The notes: a model not told the origin generated them from the sequence alone. A stretch of DNA of 64,000 nucleotides from Lyophyllum atratum (GCA_014905825.1 JACGCN010000031.1:248001-312000), one strand, 5' to 3'. Positions 27,510 through 38,982 are shown, numbered from the stretch's first letter. A program made the numbers and translations.

Positions 27510-27815
27510 TGGGAGGGGAAGCGTGTTCAAGTGGGACGTGTCCAAGACACAGATTCGAACGAGAGATCTGAGGAGAGCCTTGGACCGTGGTCGACCGACT
27601 GTATACTATGTCTACTCGTTTGCCACAAGTTGCGAAAACCCCTCACTTGGTATGCAGGTACACTCCAGTTACGCCAAGCCATCTTCACGCTGAAATCAAT
27701 CCAAGGTCGATTTGCTCAACATCTCCTGGCCTGCAGGAACTGAAAAACAGCCGGCGTTTCCTTCACACATACGGATCCTATAGCGAGACGAACAACACAT
27801 GCAAGGTGGTATGAT

Positions 27816-29056
27816 TCACATCTCTGCTAATGTCCCAAGTGTGAAGTCCAACTTTCCGACGAGGCACGCATGATCAAGGGGAAGTGATTCCGAGCTGTTC
27901 AGAGCTAAAGGTTTGGCCGGGTAGCCTGGTTCTGGCATCAACCGCATTCGTCGGTTCGCTTTCATCCGTTGGGAAAGCCTGTCGTCAAGACTGTCAAATA
28001 AAGCTCTCAGAGGGGTGGAAAGCCTTTGGGCGAAGGGTAGCTCAATCCAGTCGAAGACGGAAGACCTGCTGTTGATGATGCCGTCGATGGAATGGTGTGC
28101 AAATACACCTTTGAAGGATTTCATGATCTCTTTACACTCGTCATCATCAGACGTCATTGTTAGCAACTTCCGCAGAGCCGTGTAGGCAAGGACGATGATG
28201 ATAGACTCCATATCATGTTCCAGTGTCTGCTTGACCTGGGATTTTGTCTTTATGCCATACAGCAACTCACGCGCCATGAAAAGCAGGGTACCCTAATTGA
28301 TCATCGTCATAAGCGTGTTTGAGATATCAAGTGCCAAACTGACGTACGGAAATCACAGCCCCCTGGTGGTCGTGAAATGTTGTTCTCGTCCTGGTCGTTG
28401 CTTCTATATTGGTCAGGGGCGATACTTCTTCACTTTGGCGAATTTCGGAAGGCAAACGAGCAAATTGAAAATCTGCGAGGATTCCTTCTGCACCGTCTGG
28501 TGCCGCATTGAAGTCCTTGGCAAGAAGTATGTTCACAGCGTTGATGTCGCGGTGCAGGATTCCCTGGTCCCAGAGAAACCGATGTGCTGCACCAAATAGT
28601 CAAGACGACGCGAAGGCTTATCGATTTTGCACAACTCACCGAAAGTAGCAGCACGAACAGCCTTGAGCAGTTCCATTTCCGACGAGTAGTCCCACAGTGG
28701 TCGGCCTATCGTGTTGACAACTAAGCGATGCAGGACACGGCTCTCATGTTCGGTGCTGTCACGGCCTTCACGAGGGAAGTAGGTGGTGATAAGATCCTTT
28801 CTCACATGTACATCTCCACGTCTCAAGAATTCGGCAAGTCCGCCGGATGGTGTCCTCTGGCCTGCCTCGTATGTCTGCGCTTCAGGAGTGCGATCAGGAA
28901 GTCATGTCGCCAAGCAGTCTTCAAAACAATTTGGGTAGTGGAGTTCTTCCTCGATAGCCAGCCGACTGTCAACATGTCAACATGATACGAGGAGAAGGTC
29001 TCAAGTCCACCTATATCAGCTTTTCTGGGAGTTAGGAAGGAGGCTGGAGTTGACAT
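27816..29056 (-). pseudogene. FunK1-type kinase, internally deleted copy K1
   Basis: Fungal-specific FunK1 protein kinase family. A start at 29056 gives MSTPASFLTPRKADIGGLET, then the sequence jumps to VLKTAWR, skipping about 300 residues present in K2. The frame breaks right after (expected NRTPEAQ, restored one frame over as DRTPEAQTYEAGQ). The kinase core is otherwise readable: HRFLWDQGILHRDINAVNIL across the intron near 28590-28640, DFQFARLPSEIR at the DFD position, and the FunK1 tail GTLLFMARELLYGI and HDMESIIIVLAYTALRKLL. The HRD aspartate is retained, while the metal-binding position reads DFQ. Deletion plus frameshift argue for a non-functional copy. Confidence 0.8.
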
Positions 29057-29321
29057 TCCGGTATATTACCCGCGTACATTGTGATACTCCGAGTCCCTGG
29101 ATCCGGTGTTCCTCAGTGGTACCTTGCCGTGTATTTGGACTTACCTCACCTTACCGTTCGCCGATATAGAAAGTTAAGGATGTTGGTGGGCACCACACAA
29201 GGATTTGGGAGAAAGTTATTTCGTTAAAGCGGTTTCGGTCGCATGGCAAGCGTGACGGATTCGGTAGGAGTTCGAAAATCTAACTCTGTCCCTTCCCCAT
29301 ACCGTGACCGAACCTCTAGTA

Positions 29322-29715
29322 TATATACTGTTCTCCCGATCCAAAGGCAACGTTTTTGGAAGGTCAAGAGATCTTGATCGACCGCCAAGGTCCCTCTCTA
29401 GCCTCCCCCTTCGGATGGCACAGTGACGGTATCAAACATACCACGGATACGATGTAAATACCCTTCTTTTTTACTCATCGATATGCGTCCTAACATGTTT
29501 GCAGTGATAACAACATCGCAGTGTTTGTGGGCGAACAGGTCTCCGTCGAGAGCACCGCAGGGCTCAACTTCAACGTCAAATACAATGATATGAAGAATCC
29601 CACCGACGCTTCCAATATTTAAGCCGCCACGAACAATGCGTTCTCGAAACAGACTTCACACGAGGGCTCCTTCGATTCCAGGAAAGACCGCTGCGTTACC
29701 AGATGTGACGTATAT
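29322..29715 (+). pseudogene. Fungalysin exon fragment F4
   Basis: Two adjacent exons of an M36 protease with the intervening intron are recognisable. The sequence matches fungalysin 3 from its [15 protein letters not shown] exon through [19 protein letters not shown] and on to the ATNNAFY region. It contains an in-frame TAA inside SNI*AA (near 29622), and the homology stops at GCGTTCTC. There is no start, zinc site or C-terminus. It travels with K1 in segment S1. Confidence 0.85.
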
Positions 29716-29855
29716 AGTATGTATCAAACTGAGAAATCACCTGTATTTAGCCCTATGCTGGTCCTTGGGCGCCTAGTGCTTGCTTCTTAAGCCTGTTGTT
29801 TGAGGCGACCGATCGATAACACCATCGAAGCCCACACCACAATCGATTTAACGAA

Positions 29856-30398
29856 ATGCCCTCAGGATATATTCCTCCACACCGACGCAATGTCGCGGCA
29901 CCCGCCACACTAGTACTCCGAGGCCGCCGTTATGCGTACACAAACGAGGAAATTGTTTCCCGCTTGAACCTCGTCAGCAACTCACACACTCTTCGCGGCC
30001 GAGACGACAAGTCTCTTTCAGCGATTGTCGTGCCTGCCTATGCCCATCCCGATTACCACTCCACAGCCTCACAGTTATTCTGTCACTCCAACCTGCGCAT
30101 GCTCGAGGGAAGCATAGGGAACGAATACCCGGTTTTCGAAAGCACGAGAAACGCCCCCGGTTCTCCGAGTCCATGGGCTCGGCGATCTACTCGGGAGACG
30201 TTTGAGTTTGCTGGATGGGTCCGCATCGCTGAAGTCGTGTACCACGAGCCCCATACGCCTGAACTGATTGCGATGCTTGAACGAAAGTTTGGAAATAAGG
30301 CTAGGAGCGAGGATAATTGGAGGAAATCACTTCATATGCGGTGGGCAGTGGTAACTGTGGAAAAGGTGGAGGGGAGAGACACCAATCCAATGCTTTGA
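29856..30398 (+). CDS. Hypothetical protein, single-exon 180 aa
   Basis: An uninterrupted frame starts at 29856 (MPSGYIPPHRRNVAAPATLV). It includes FEFAGWVRIAEVVYHEPHTP ELIAMLERKFGNKA, which looks like a folded globular segment. I do not recognise a family. Codon use is consistent with the neighbouring genes, and no antisense gene competes. It sits directly beyond the right edge of segment S1. A spliced extension into the following exon (the sequence turns to GTGAGT near 30402) is possible but was not resolved. Confidence 0.5.
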   Translation: MPSGYIPPHRRNVAAPATLVLRGRRYAYTNEEIVSRLNLVSNSHTLRGRDDKSLSAIVVPAYAHPDYHSTASQLFCHSNLRMLEGSIGNEYPVFESTRNAPGSPSPWARRSTRETFEFAGWVRIAEVVYHEPHTPELIAMLERKFGNKARSEDNWRKSLHMRWAVVTVEKVEGRDTNPML

Positions 30399-31359
30399 GA
30401 GCCGGTGAGTACGGTCCTCGTCTTTCGGTGGCGCGGGTACCGGTGTTGACAGAAGTCGTTAGGCAGGAAATCAGGGGTTTCGAGTTATTGAAGATGACAT
30501 AGCACACAGCTTCTGTCTGCGTTGAAAGCATAGTAAAGTAGGGACCGTCACTGCAAGAAGCAGGCAAGCCCATAGCATTCAGATTTCGATAGAAGCAGTC
30601 CTGTCATTTCCAAGTTGGATTTACTTACAGATTATGATGTTGAGGATGTTCTTATCCTTGCAATCCGACTTCTACCAACCGTAAACTTTGGAGTATCAAT
30701 TGCACGGCGGCAGTTGCGAGATATGGATCTTCGAGCGACTATCTCACCTAAATCCCAAGTAAATCGCCAATATTGAATCGGACTAGATTTTCTGACAGAC
30801 CCCGAGCGCGACCTCTTTTCAAGATCAAGATCGCCCTTTAACCATACACTAGAACTCGAACCCAGCATTACTCAGCATAACGATGGAGTACACGACGTGT
30901 AATTTCTAGTAGCCGTCAAGCGAGTACAAATACCAGTATTACCATTTCCGATGCGATAGGTGTGGCGTAACTTATAAGGTTGAAGCCTGATGTGCAGAAT
31001 GCCACTGATTCTGGGAGGCGCCGTCCGTGGATGGTCCGTATATATGACGAGTTCCCGACGTGAAGAGGAAGATCGGAAGAAATGCGCGCGCTGGGCATCT
31101 TGGCCAGCGGCCGCGTGACTCGAGGCAGGCCGCAGAACTGTGGCACTGGGATGAGGAGCTCGGCCGACGAGACCGTGGAGAAAGAAGACGCACCACCGCT
31201 GCTCCATCTCATCATCTAACACGCTGTTCAAGCCTAGTCTCGTCATCCTCGCCGGGTTAATCTGCTTAACATCATCGGGCCTCCACGGACTAAAATTGTG
31301 TTCCCATTACACAGACAGTTCCTGTAGCTAGACAAACAATACATGTCAGGTGGCATAAT
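30399..31359. other. Intergenic, 0.96 kb, no gene recognised
   Basis: Only short uninformative frames are present. No repeat matching other parts of the window was noticed until the FunK1 K2 3' flank (GACGAACAATACATGTCAGG near 31350), which is shared with K1 and K3. Confidence 0.4.
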
Positions 31360-33546
31360 TCACATCTCTACCAATTTCTTGATTGTGAAGTCCAACTTCC
31401 GGATGAGGTACGCATGATCAAGAAGAAGGGATTCCAAGCTTTGCTGCGGATCTAGAGGGTCGGCCTCATAGCCCGGTTCTGACATCAACCGCATTTGTCG
31501 GTTCGCTTCCATCCGTTGGGAAAGCCTGTCGTCAAGACTGTCAAATAAAGCTCTCAGAGGGGTGGAAAGCCTTTGGGCGAAGGGTAGCTCAATCCAGTCG
31601 AAGACGGAAGACCTGCTGGTGATGATGCCGGTGATGGAATGGTGTGCAAATACAGCTCTGAAGGGTAACATGATCTTTGTATACTCGTCAGCATCAGATG
31701 TCGTTATTAGCAACTTCCTCAGAGCCGTGTAGGCGAGGACAATGATGATAGACTCCACATCATGTTCGGGTGTCTGCTCGATCTGGGATTCCCTTTGTAT
31801 GCCATACAGCAAATCGCTCGCCATGAAAAGCAGGGTGCCCTAATTGATCATCGTCATAAGCATGTTTGAAAAATCAAGTGCCAGGCTGACGTACGGAAAT
31901 CACAGCCCCCTGGTGGTCATAAAATGTTGTTCTCGTCCTGGTCGTGGCTTCTGTAGAGGCATACCGAGTCTTTTTCACAGGCGGTACTTGTTCAGTCCGA
32001 CGAATTTCGGAAGGCAGTCGAGCAAATTCAAGATCCGTGAGGAATCCTTCTGCGCCTTCTTGTGCCGCATTGAAATCGTTGGCGAGAAGGATGTTTCCAG
32101 CACTGATGTCGCGGTGCAGGATTCCCTGGTCCCAGAGAAATTGATGTGCTACACCAAATCGTCAAGATGACGCGACAGTCCATGGATTTCGCGCAACTCA
32201 CCACAAGTAGCCGCACGAATAGCCTTGAGCAGTTCTATTTCTGACGAGTATTCCCACAGAGGACGGCCAACCGTGTTGAGAAGTACGCGATGCAGGACAG
32301 GGCTCGTACCGCGACTCCTATTATGGCCTTCGCGAAGAAAGGAGACTGTGATGGGATCCTCTCCTACATAGACATCTCCACCTGTCAGGAATTCGGCCAG
32401 TCCGCCGGGTGGTGTTCCCCGAATTGCCTCGTATATCTGCGCCTCAGGAGTGCGATTGGGGACGCGCCAAGCAGTCTTCAAGACCTTTTCGGTGGTCGAG
32501 TCGGGGGCAGTGTTTTTGAAGTACTCGCGAACGCGCCACACAGCGGTGCCACGACCAAATAGAGACAGTGAGCTCCACATGGGAGGGCCCACCGTACACC
32601 AGCGGCGGGCATCATCGCCCACGGCGGAAATCATGTACGAGGGGTACATCCCCTTGTCAATCGCATTCGATACCTGCGAGGGTAGCTTCGCGACGGTGGG
32701 ATCTTGACCAAGCTCCACGTCAGACAAGAGGGTGGTCATGCTGATGACGATGCGAATGAAATCTTTCGCGTCATCCCACATATTCTTGATGGGAGAGAAT
32801 GTGATTCCTTCGCGGTCGCAAATAGCAATGCAGAAGTCGGACCCGAAGATGAGTAGACCAACAGAGAAGAGGAGGAATGGGCGAGACGACATGTGCAGGC
32901 GTGCATATTCAGCAGTTTGAGCAACGAGATCGTTCACCACCGCATCATGGCCTGGACGAGGTTTCGGCCCCTGGGCTTTAGTAGGTTTGACTTGGCAAAA
33001 TCCATCTCTGTCGCACCACCCTTGCGATCGTATGCAGGTAGGTCGAAGGAGGCTGAAGGCTGCCTTCTCCTTGGGAAAGCCAAAGGTGTGGGAACCCTCG
33101 GACAAAATTTGGTCTTTCTGTTGCTGAAATCTACGAGGACCTTCGGGACGTTTAGTCGTCGCACCAGCCAACTTGTCTATGTATTGAAATATCTCATCCT
33201 GGAGGTTTGGATCTTTAGTCTGGATGTCATCCCTGCAAAAAATAGCTTACTAGAGGATCATACATGTCGATATCGTGTCTCTGCCATTCCCTTGCTTCTT
33301 CCAGTGCCTCGAGCTCCATGATGGATTCCTTGTTGTCAGTCCTGAATGTAACGGAGCAGATTTGGACAAGATCTTGATCAACATTGTCCACTCTCAGACG
33401 TTGCAGGACTCGTTCATCGTCGAACCGCAGCCTGCCGATGAGTTCTTCCTCGATAGCCAGCCGGTTGTTGACATGATACGAGGAGGAGGTCTCAAATCCA
33501 CCTACACCAGTATTTGGGGAGTAAGTAAGAAGGCTGAAGTTGGCAT
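31360..33546 (-). CDS. FunK1-type protein kinase K2, near full length
   Basis: Longest of three FunK1 copies and the only one with the large N-terminal half. One exon of about 340 codons runs from GATTKRPEGPRRFQQQKDQI through LSLFGRGTAVWRVREYF to VLKTAWRVPNRTPEAQIYEA and HRVLLNTVGRPLWEYSSEIE. After an intron near 32150-32205 the core reads HQFLWDQGILHRDISAGNIL and DLEFARLPSEI, so the HRD is intact and DLE stands at the DFD position. The tail is LLFMASDLLYGI and HDVESIIIVLAYTALRKLL. The N-terminal exon is problematic: from the ATG at 33546 it is one base short relative to K1 before the GGFET segment, and the junction near 33235-33255 is also off by one. It may be a decaying gene, or the real first exons differ from my model. 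Confidence 0.75.
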
Positions 33547-33903
33547 CTTGGTATGTATATTACCTGCGTACATCGGTACAGGCTGGATCGGGCCTTCCTT
33601 GGTGGGACCGTGCCTGATAATTTTACCTTACCTTACCTACCGGTCGTAGAAAGTAACGCACAAGTAATTATGAACGAAAGGAAAATAACAAACGTGGCAA
33701 GAGGGGCGCCTGTTGAATTCGGGGATGCGACACCAAGCGGAGATTGTCCCGTCGACATCGTGAAACAATTATGAGCTTCGATTCTCACAGTCTGGGCACT
33801 CCAACTACAACCTTCTCAACCACCCACAGCACTCGTTGCCTGACACTCAGCCACCAGTTCCAAGCTTGGTGGTCGCCCACAGCTCAGGCTGGCTTGCTTG
33901 AGC

Positions 33904-33908
33904 CCAAT
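33904..33908 (+). promoter_or_regulatory. CCAAT box upstream of HAP3
   Basis: A CCAAT pentamer lies 54 bp before the start codon of the gene for the CCAAT-binding factor subunit itself. The position could be core promoter or 5' leader. Autoregulation is an inference only. Confidence 0.35.
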
Positions 33909-33961
33909 CATCCCCCTCAAGCTCGCCTATCGCGCCGATTTTTATTTTTCTCGGAACAGCC

Positions 33962-34547
33962 ATGTCTGAATTGCAGCCCATCATCCCAGCGCAAGACGAC
34001 GCTTCTGAAATCATCCCCCCTGCGGATGCGCCTGAGCCGTCGCCGATTACAGAGCAGGAGGTTGGCGAGTACCGCGAGCAGGATCGGTTCCTCCCGGTGA
34101 GTCCAGGCTAGCGTTTATTCTCGGCGTCTTCGTTCTATCGCTTGCTGAACTGGGTGTCTCATAGATAGCGAATGTGTCGCGCATCATGAAGGCCTCTCTA
34201 CCACCGACCGCGAAGATAGCGAAAGACGCGAAGGAGTGCGTACAGGAATGCGTCTCGGAGTTTATTTCTTTCATCACGTCGGAGGCGGCGGAAAAGTGCC
34301 AGCTGGAGAAGAGGAAGACGATCGGTGGCGAGGATATTCTGTATGCCATGACGACTCTTGGCTTTGAGAACTACGCGGAGACTCTCAAAATTCACCTAGC
34401 AAAGTTGCGGCAGGTGCGTTCGATGTGTCAACTGTATCGCAGCAAAATTTACCAACCAGCATTTATTTCTATCAGAGCGGCACTTCAGCAGCTGCGACGG
34501 CATCGAGGCCTGAACAACACATCGAGCCGAGAGTCGACGACGAATAG
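33962..34547 (+). CDS. HAP3: CCAAT-binding factor subunit HAP3 / NF-YB
   Basis: Histone-fold subunit of the heterotrimeric HAP2/3/5 (NF-Y) transcription factor that binds CCAAT boxes in the nucleus. It has three exons: 33962-34096, 34165-34413 and 34476-34547, all in frame. The N-terminus is acidic ([20 protein letters not shown]). The histone fold is textbook: [80 protein letters not shown]. The C-terminal tail is short ([14 protein letters not shown]...). The protein is about 150 aa, normal for the family. Confidence in identity is very high. Confidence 0.96.
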
Positions 34548-35804
34548 CAAGTCTTGCAGTGGACATCACCTTGAGAGAAGTGCGACAATGGCAATGGCAG
34601 GACACAGTGGTCGTTTGATATGATTCGCTTCTTGACCCAGCCTTATCGCGCTCGTGTACTATGATTATCCTCGTGTGTTATATCTTGTGCTATTATCTAT
34701 ACAATGTATTAACTCATACTTTAACGCATGTAGAGCTGTCGCGACTGGATGAGAGAGCTGTGAGCAGTAGAAATGCATCTGGTTGGATGTGTGGGCACCA
34801 GCGAAAATTCACGCCTGTACCACATGTCATACCGCCCTAGAACACTTCATACTTACCCATCCCATGTCCCTGTTTAGGGTTTCATAAGTTTCATGCTACC
34901 TCAACGCGGTGCAGCGGCTCGGGGAACGGCTAGGGCAAGTTATAGACTTGGCTGTCGCTTCATTGGATTGGCGATATTCTGCTCGTCACCATCATAGTAG
35001 GTACGCAGTGGGCGAGATCTGACTAATGCTCAACAGTGGTGGTGAGACGACTCCATTGCGGCTAACCCGAGTCCCCGCTACTACGTACTTCTTCATGTCC
35101 ATCGCCTTAGGTGTTACGCTACAGGAACAAACGCGACCTTACCCTCCGGTACGGGACTGATACACTGGTGGAAGATGTGAGCCAGCCGTTTAAGCCCACT
35201 CAGGCCTTTTTCTCGCACCTCGTCCAATCCGTGATCAACTCCGGCTAGTACGTACCGTCTGCCTGCCTTCAACTGTGCCTGTCAGCGCTTGTCTTGCCAG
35301 ATCGTCAGTACGACGGTGGACCACCCGTCGTCTCTCATTCATATTTCGACTCCCAGAAGGTTCCTCTTGATTTGGAGTCATTCACTACTATCACGATCTT
35401 CGTCAGCTGGGACGGGGTATCGTGTCGGCCCCAGGTCGGGCAGGTTCAACAGGTATCCAGAGATCCTTTTGCATGCGATTGGAACGAGACTAAAGCATAT
35501 CTGGATGAGGACGACTCTGAAGACCAGTCTGAAGACCACTCCATCGACAATACTTGCTGCCGGCAATTCTGATCTCAGTACTCCTGCCACCAGTTATATA
35601 GCGATCGGCGTTGATGAGGTCGGCGCTGCTACCATTTCAGGGATCACCACAGATATCACAACGCCATCGCGACCTCTTCTCGATTCATTCGACAAGCGAT
35701 ACCCAGAACGCTGACATCGTTCGACAGTCACACATATTCGAGGCGTCGAAAAACATAGTGGTTGTCAGCTACGTACATATGTAGTTTCTACCATCACCTT
35801 GCGA
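34548..35804. other. Intergenic, possible gene remnant near 35.1-35.6 kb
   Basis: A plausible protein stretch (KRDLTLRYGTDTLVEDVSQP FKPTQAFFSHLV at about 35110-35245) precedes a GTACGT donor. After it comes YDGGPPVVSHSYFDSQKVPL DLESFTTITIFVSW (about 35305-35410). The two cannot be joined in frame with the acceptors I see, and no start was found. I do not recognise the family. It may be a degenerate gene. Confidence 0.3.
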
Positions 35805-35807
35805 CGA

Positions 35808-36236
35808 CACTGCGGGCATGGGCTTATATAGTCCCCGATTTTAGTTAGAATATATTTTGATGATATTTAGAATAAGTTCACCCATTAATCTGCAGGGGAA
35901 ATCGGGAATATATTTGCGATATCTCCAGACACATGTCCAAGGTAAAATCGACGATTAAATTCCTAAGTTCATTCCAATGAAAACGACAGATGATAAACTG
36001 AACATATTGTGATCGAAGATCGAAGAAACTATTTCTAATATCAGCGATCTTGAAGCATCGGATGTATGGTGATCTTATTCAAAATACAATCCAACGTGTC
36101 GTTGAGCAGGGTCCCTGGTTGGGTCTGGACAGTCGGGCGTGTGGCCGGGGTCCCTGGCACTCCTTGTGACTTGTGACTCCTGCATATTCACCTGCTCCCT
36201 CGACGGCTCGTCGACATGAGTTTGTCTGACAATAGC
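35808..36236 (+). repeat. Element A left terminal inverted repeat
   Basis: It starts CACTGCGGGCATGGG and is AT-rich in its outer half (TATATTTTGATGATATTTAG). The inner half holds GAGCAGGGTCCCTGG and GTGTGGCCGGGGTCCC, and it ends near GTTTGTCTGAC. It matches the right repeat almost base for base. Confidence 0.9.
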
Positions 36237-36554
36237 AGGGGGCCGTGAGCACAGTATCCTCGGCCTAATCTGGCAGACTAAGGTGGCAGTATCATCTGGC
36301 AGTGCACGCATACAAGAGCGTGGCGGGCTTTGGAACGGTAGGTTGCTTATCCCCGCCTTCTCTCACTTGAGTTATGACGATGGAATGGGTTCTTCTCAGG
36401 TTCTTCTCAAGTCCTCAAGCCATCCATCAAGGCTATACACTGTCGATGCCGAGTTAAACATACTGGAGGGAGCGCAGGCGGCTTTCAAAACAGGTCGGAG
36501 GGAGGTTAGCGGGAGTCGAAGTCCAGGACGCTACTGTCATCTTTCGTGCGCTTT

Positions 36555-37225
36555 CGTGCGTATACTCCTCCAGATCATGAATTCCTGTGTACGCAACAAC
36601 TTATTCTCATGTTCCTGCAACTCGTTAGCATTTTGGGCAGCAGACCCTAGCTATCTCGCGTCAATATTCGACTTTAAAGGGAGAGGACTGCAGCCTCGTA
36701 ACATGGCATGTCAATACCGCGTCTGGAATGCTCTCCGTGCACTTGGGTCCATCCACAAGCCACGGTCGAAACGTCCCCCACGTCCGCATCCTATTATCCC
36801 CCAAGCCAATGCCGGCCGAGGCCACCACCAATGTCACATGTTAGTTTCCGAGGTATCACGGCGGATCCCTTCGACACCCACCACATCGCGTGTGTTGGCA
36901 AAGGTATCATCACCGTGTGGGACTTGATCACGCAAGCTGCAGCTGCGCATCCTCACTTTCAGCGACGCCTCGGCGGACGGAGCATATCTTCTCCCAAAAT
37001 CTGTTTTTTCAGTAATCGAGTGCTCAAGCACCCGAAGAGGGATGCGGGACATGTCGTATCCCTCGTATGCGTGTTTCTGGGACATCATGGAGGCATAGGC
37101 AGATGTGCAAGGCGACCATCGGACGGCAACAAGGCACAGGATCTGGGGAGAGCTGGGTGGAAGTCGTGGGCTAATTGTCCTTCCCCGTCCCGCTCGAGTG
37201 GACATCACTCAGCACAGCAGTCGCC
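36555..37225 (+). pseudogene. Captured fragment of a MIOS/SEA4-like WD40 gene
   Basis: Several blades of a WD40 protein of the SEA/GATOR2 subunit Mio type can be read, but only by changing frame. CNSLAFWAADPSYLAS is followed (one frame over) by GDCSLVTWHVNTASGML, then RGITADPFDTHHIACVGK and ITVWDLITQAAAAHPHF. A later frame gives FWDIMEA. The start, remaining blades and C-terminal zinc region are absent. The parent normally regulates TORC1 at the vacuole, but this piece cannot encode a product. It lies wholly inside element A, hence the reading as captured cargo. The family call rests on the blade motifs and is moderately sure. Confidence 0.6.
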
Positions 37226-37451
37226 CGCGTGAACATTACACTTCTGCTGTTCTCTTAGATACTTGGAGGAGTACACGTTGCTTTTCTTTGTTGAAACATC
37301 TCAGCTCCTCCGACTCCTCCCCCTCCCCCTCCCGCCCCCGACTCCGACTCCTCACATCCCGCACATACCCCCGCCGGCTCAACCCCGCCTCCGCCTTATA
37401 CCTTGCCTTCTCCAGGCGGGGCTGCCACGACGCCACGACCTCGCGAGTCTA

Positions 37452-38909
37452 CTAAGCGGGCTCTCCACTCCCGCCCTCGTCCCCGCCACACCACCCCGCA
37501 CCGTCCGAGCGCGAGGTGCTATACATAGCCATCGACGCAGCTGAGAGGGACGACTGCCTCCTATGTGTATGCGCGTGCGAAGGCGTTGAGAACGAGGTAT
37601 GCCTCGAGAGTGTACCCGATCCTGCGCTGGGTCTCCCCATCCCCATCCCCATGCCCTTCTCCCTCTCCCCGTAGTACGGGACAACCTCGGCGCCGCCGCC
37701 AAACACCGAGCTCGCAGGGGACCCGAGGACCTGCACGCTCTCGGGCCTTTTGCGGTGCGGTGGGGGCCCGTGGAGGGGAGGGAGGGGCGGGGAGGGGTGG
37801 TGCAGCGATTTGGAGCGGAAGACGCGGGCGATGGGGGAGCTTTCGGGCGTCGTCATTGTCATGGAGCTCGTCATCGGGGTTGGGTGGGCGTTCTGGGTGG
37901 GGAGGTGAAGGGCGAGGGGTTGTGGAAGGGCGAGGGGTTGTGGAAGGGCGAGGATGTGAATGGCGGTTTGCGGTCGGGGTGGGTCGGGGGCCGGGTGGAG
38001 GGGAGGTCGGTCGTTGGACGGGCGGGAGAGGTGTGCGGGGAGGGCGCGTAGGGCTTGGCGGGGTGCGGGTCGGGAGAGGGCGGTGGAACGGGTTGTTGTC
38101 TGCGGGCCTGGGGAACGGATTCGTGGTGGATAGAACTGGGGATGGTGACGTCGCCTCTCCCGAAGCCTGTGCAAGTGCGACATGCTCCAAAGAGGAGATG
38201 GACACGGGCGGCGACGGCTGCTGCTGGGTATGGGTATTCCGTTTCTTGGGCAACGGCGGCGCCCTCCTCTCCCTCCCCCTCCCCCCTCACTCGAGTCCGA
38301 AGTCGACCTAGACACCGACCCCGTCTGATGAAATGTCGCCCACAGCGGTCCCTGCGCATTCGCCACCACCTTGCCAGGGCTGACGCTCCGGTTATACGAG
38401 GTGCAAACCTGCGTGCCTATGACAACCGGTGAGCGGGACACGCGCGCACCTGCAAGGCTGTACCCACCCGACACCACCGCGCTACTCTTCAACACCTGCA
38501 GCACGCTCTCCTGCTCGAGCTGCGCCTCAGCGCGCTTCATGGTCTGCGCGGCTTTGCTCGCCTGCAGGGACTGCTTCATCAGCGTCGACGTGGAACGGGA
38601 GGATGGGGTGGTATTGTTGGTGGAGTTCGGGTGTGAGCGGGCGCGATGGAGGTGGGAAAGGGCCGGGTTGGGGGAGGCGGACTTGCGTGAAGGAGGGGAG
38701 AGGAGGATGGAGCCGCGTTTTGGACGTGGAATAAGCGGGATCAGGGGTGACGTTTTGCGTGGAGAGAGGGGCGGTCGGATATCAACTGAGGTGCGGGCAA
38801 AGGGGTTGTGTACAGCGTGTGGGGATTTGTGCGGGTCGCTGCGTTGGGAAGGATGGACGGGCGGATGGGTGGCCGAGAATGGGTTTGACGACATAGGTTT
38901 TCGAAGCAT
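37452..38909 (-). CDS. Proline/serine-rich disordered protein, cargo of element A
   Basis: An unbroken 485-codon frame begins at 38909 (MLRKPMSSNPFSATHPPVHP). It contains repeated NPF motifs (SNPFS, HNPFA), which can bind EH domains, many SP/TP sites and a short helical stretch (MKQSLQASKAAQTMKRAEAQ LEQESVLQVLKSS). In the middle (about 37860-38253) a second same-strand frame is equally open and carries further NPF motifs (TTNPFPRPADNNPFHRP), so two compensating indels may have moved the annotated frame there. A short GC-rich tandem repeat (GGGCGAGGGGTTGTGGAA units, about 37908-37955) lies in this part. No enzymatic domain was found. It is probably a host gene copied into the element; expression is unknown. 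Confidence 0.5.
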   Translation of the reverse strand: MLRKPMSSNPFSATHPPVHPSQRSDPHKSPHAVHNPFARTSVDIRPPLSPRKTSPLIPLIPRPKRGSILLSPPSRKSASPNPALSHLHRARSHPNSTNNTTPSSRSTSTLMKQSLQASKAAQTMKRAEAQLEQESVLQVLKSSAVVSGGYSLAGARVSRSPVVIGTQVCTSYNRSVSPGKVVANAQGPLWATFHQTGSVSRSTSDSSEGGGGGRGGRRRCPRNGIPIPSSSRRRPCPSPLWSMSHLHRLRERRRHHPQFYPPRIRSPGPQTTTRSTALSRPAPRQALRALPAHLSRPSNDRPPLHPAPDPPRPQTAIHILALPQPLALPQPLALHLPTQNAHPTPMTSSMTMTTPESSPIARVFRSKSLHHPSPPLPPLHGPPPHRKRPESVQVLGSPASSVFGGGAEVVPYYGEREKGMGMGMGRPSAGSGTLSRHTSFSTPSHAHTHRRQSSLSAASMAMYSTSRSDGAGWCGGDEGGSGEPA

Positions 38910-38982
38910 TCATGCATTTCTTGTAGATGCTTTCGGGTCGATTCGATTTGATATGATTGCATACTGTATCTGTACAAACTAA

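Larger units (their letters stand above)
27510..29715. repeat. Duplicated composite segment, copy S1
   Basis: This 2.2-kb segment is repeated at about 40865-43015 in the same orientation and order: a short left flank, an internally deleted FunK1 kinase (-), about 250 bp of spacer (GGTAGGAGTTCGAAA and TGTTGGTGGGC are shared), then a fungalysin exon fragment (+). Similarity starts near the GGGAAGCG at about 27517 and ends near the run GCGTTCTCGAAACAGA and following (about 29640-29715). Divergence between copies is moderate, with indels, so the duplication is not very recent. The mobilising mechanism is not visible: I saw no clear terminal inverted repeat or target duplication. Confidence 0.75.

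Noticed and set aside
27510..29715. Segment S1 as a Helitron
   Set aside because: I could not see a convincing 5' TC / 3' CTRR with hairpin or an A-T insertion site, so the mechanism is left open.
37565..38311. Plus-strand 248-codon frame inside element A
   Set aside because: GC-rich low-complexity antisense of the proline-rich ORF; composition (Gly/Arg/Trp) is typical of a shadow frame.
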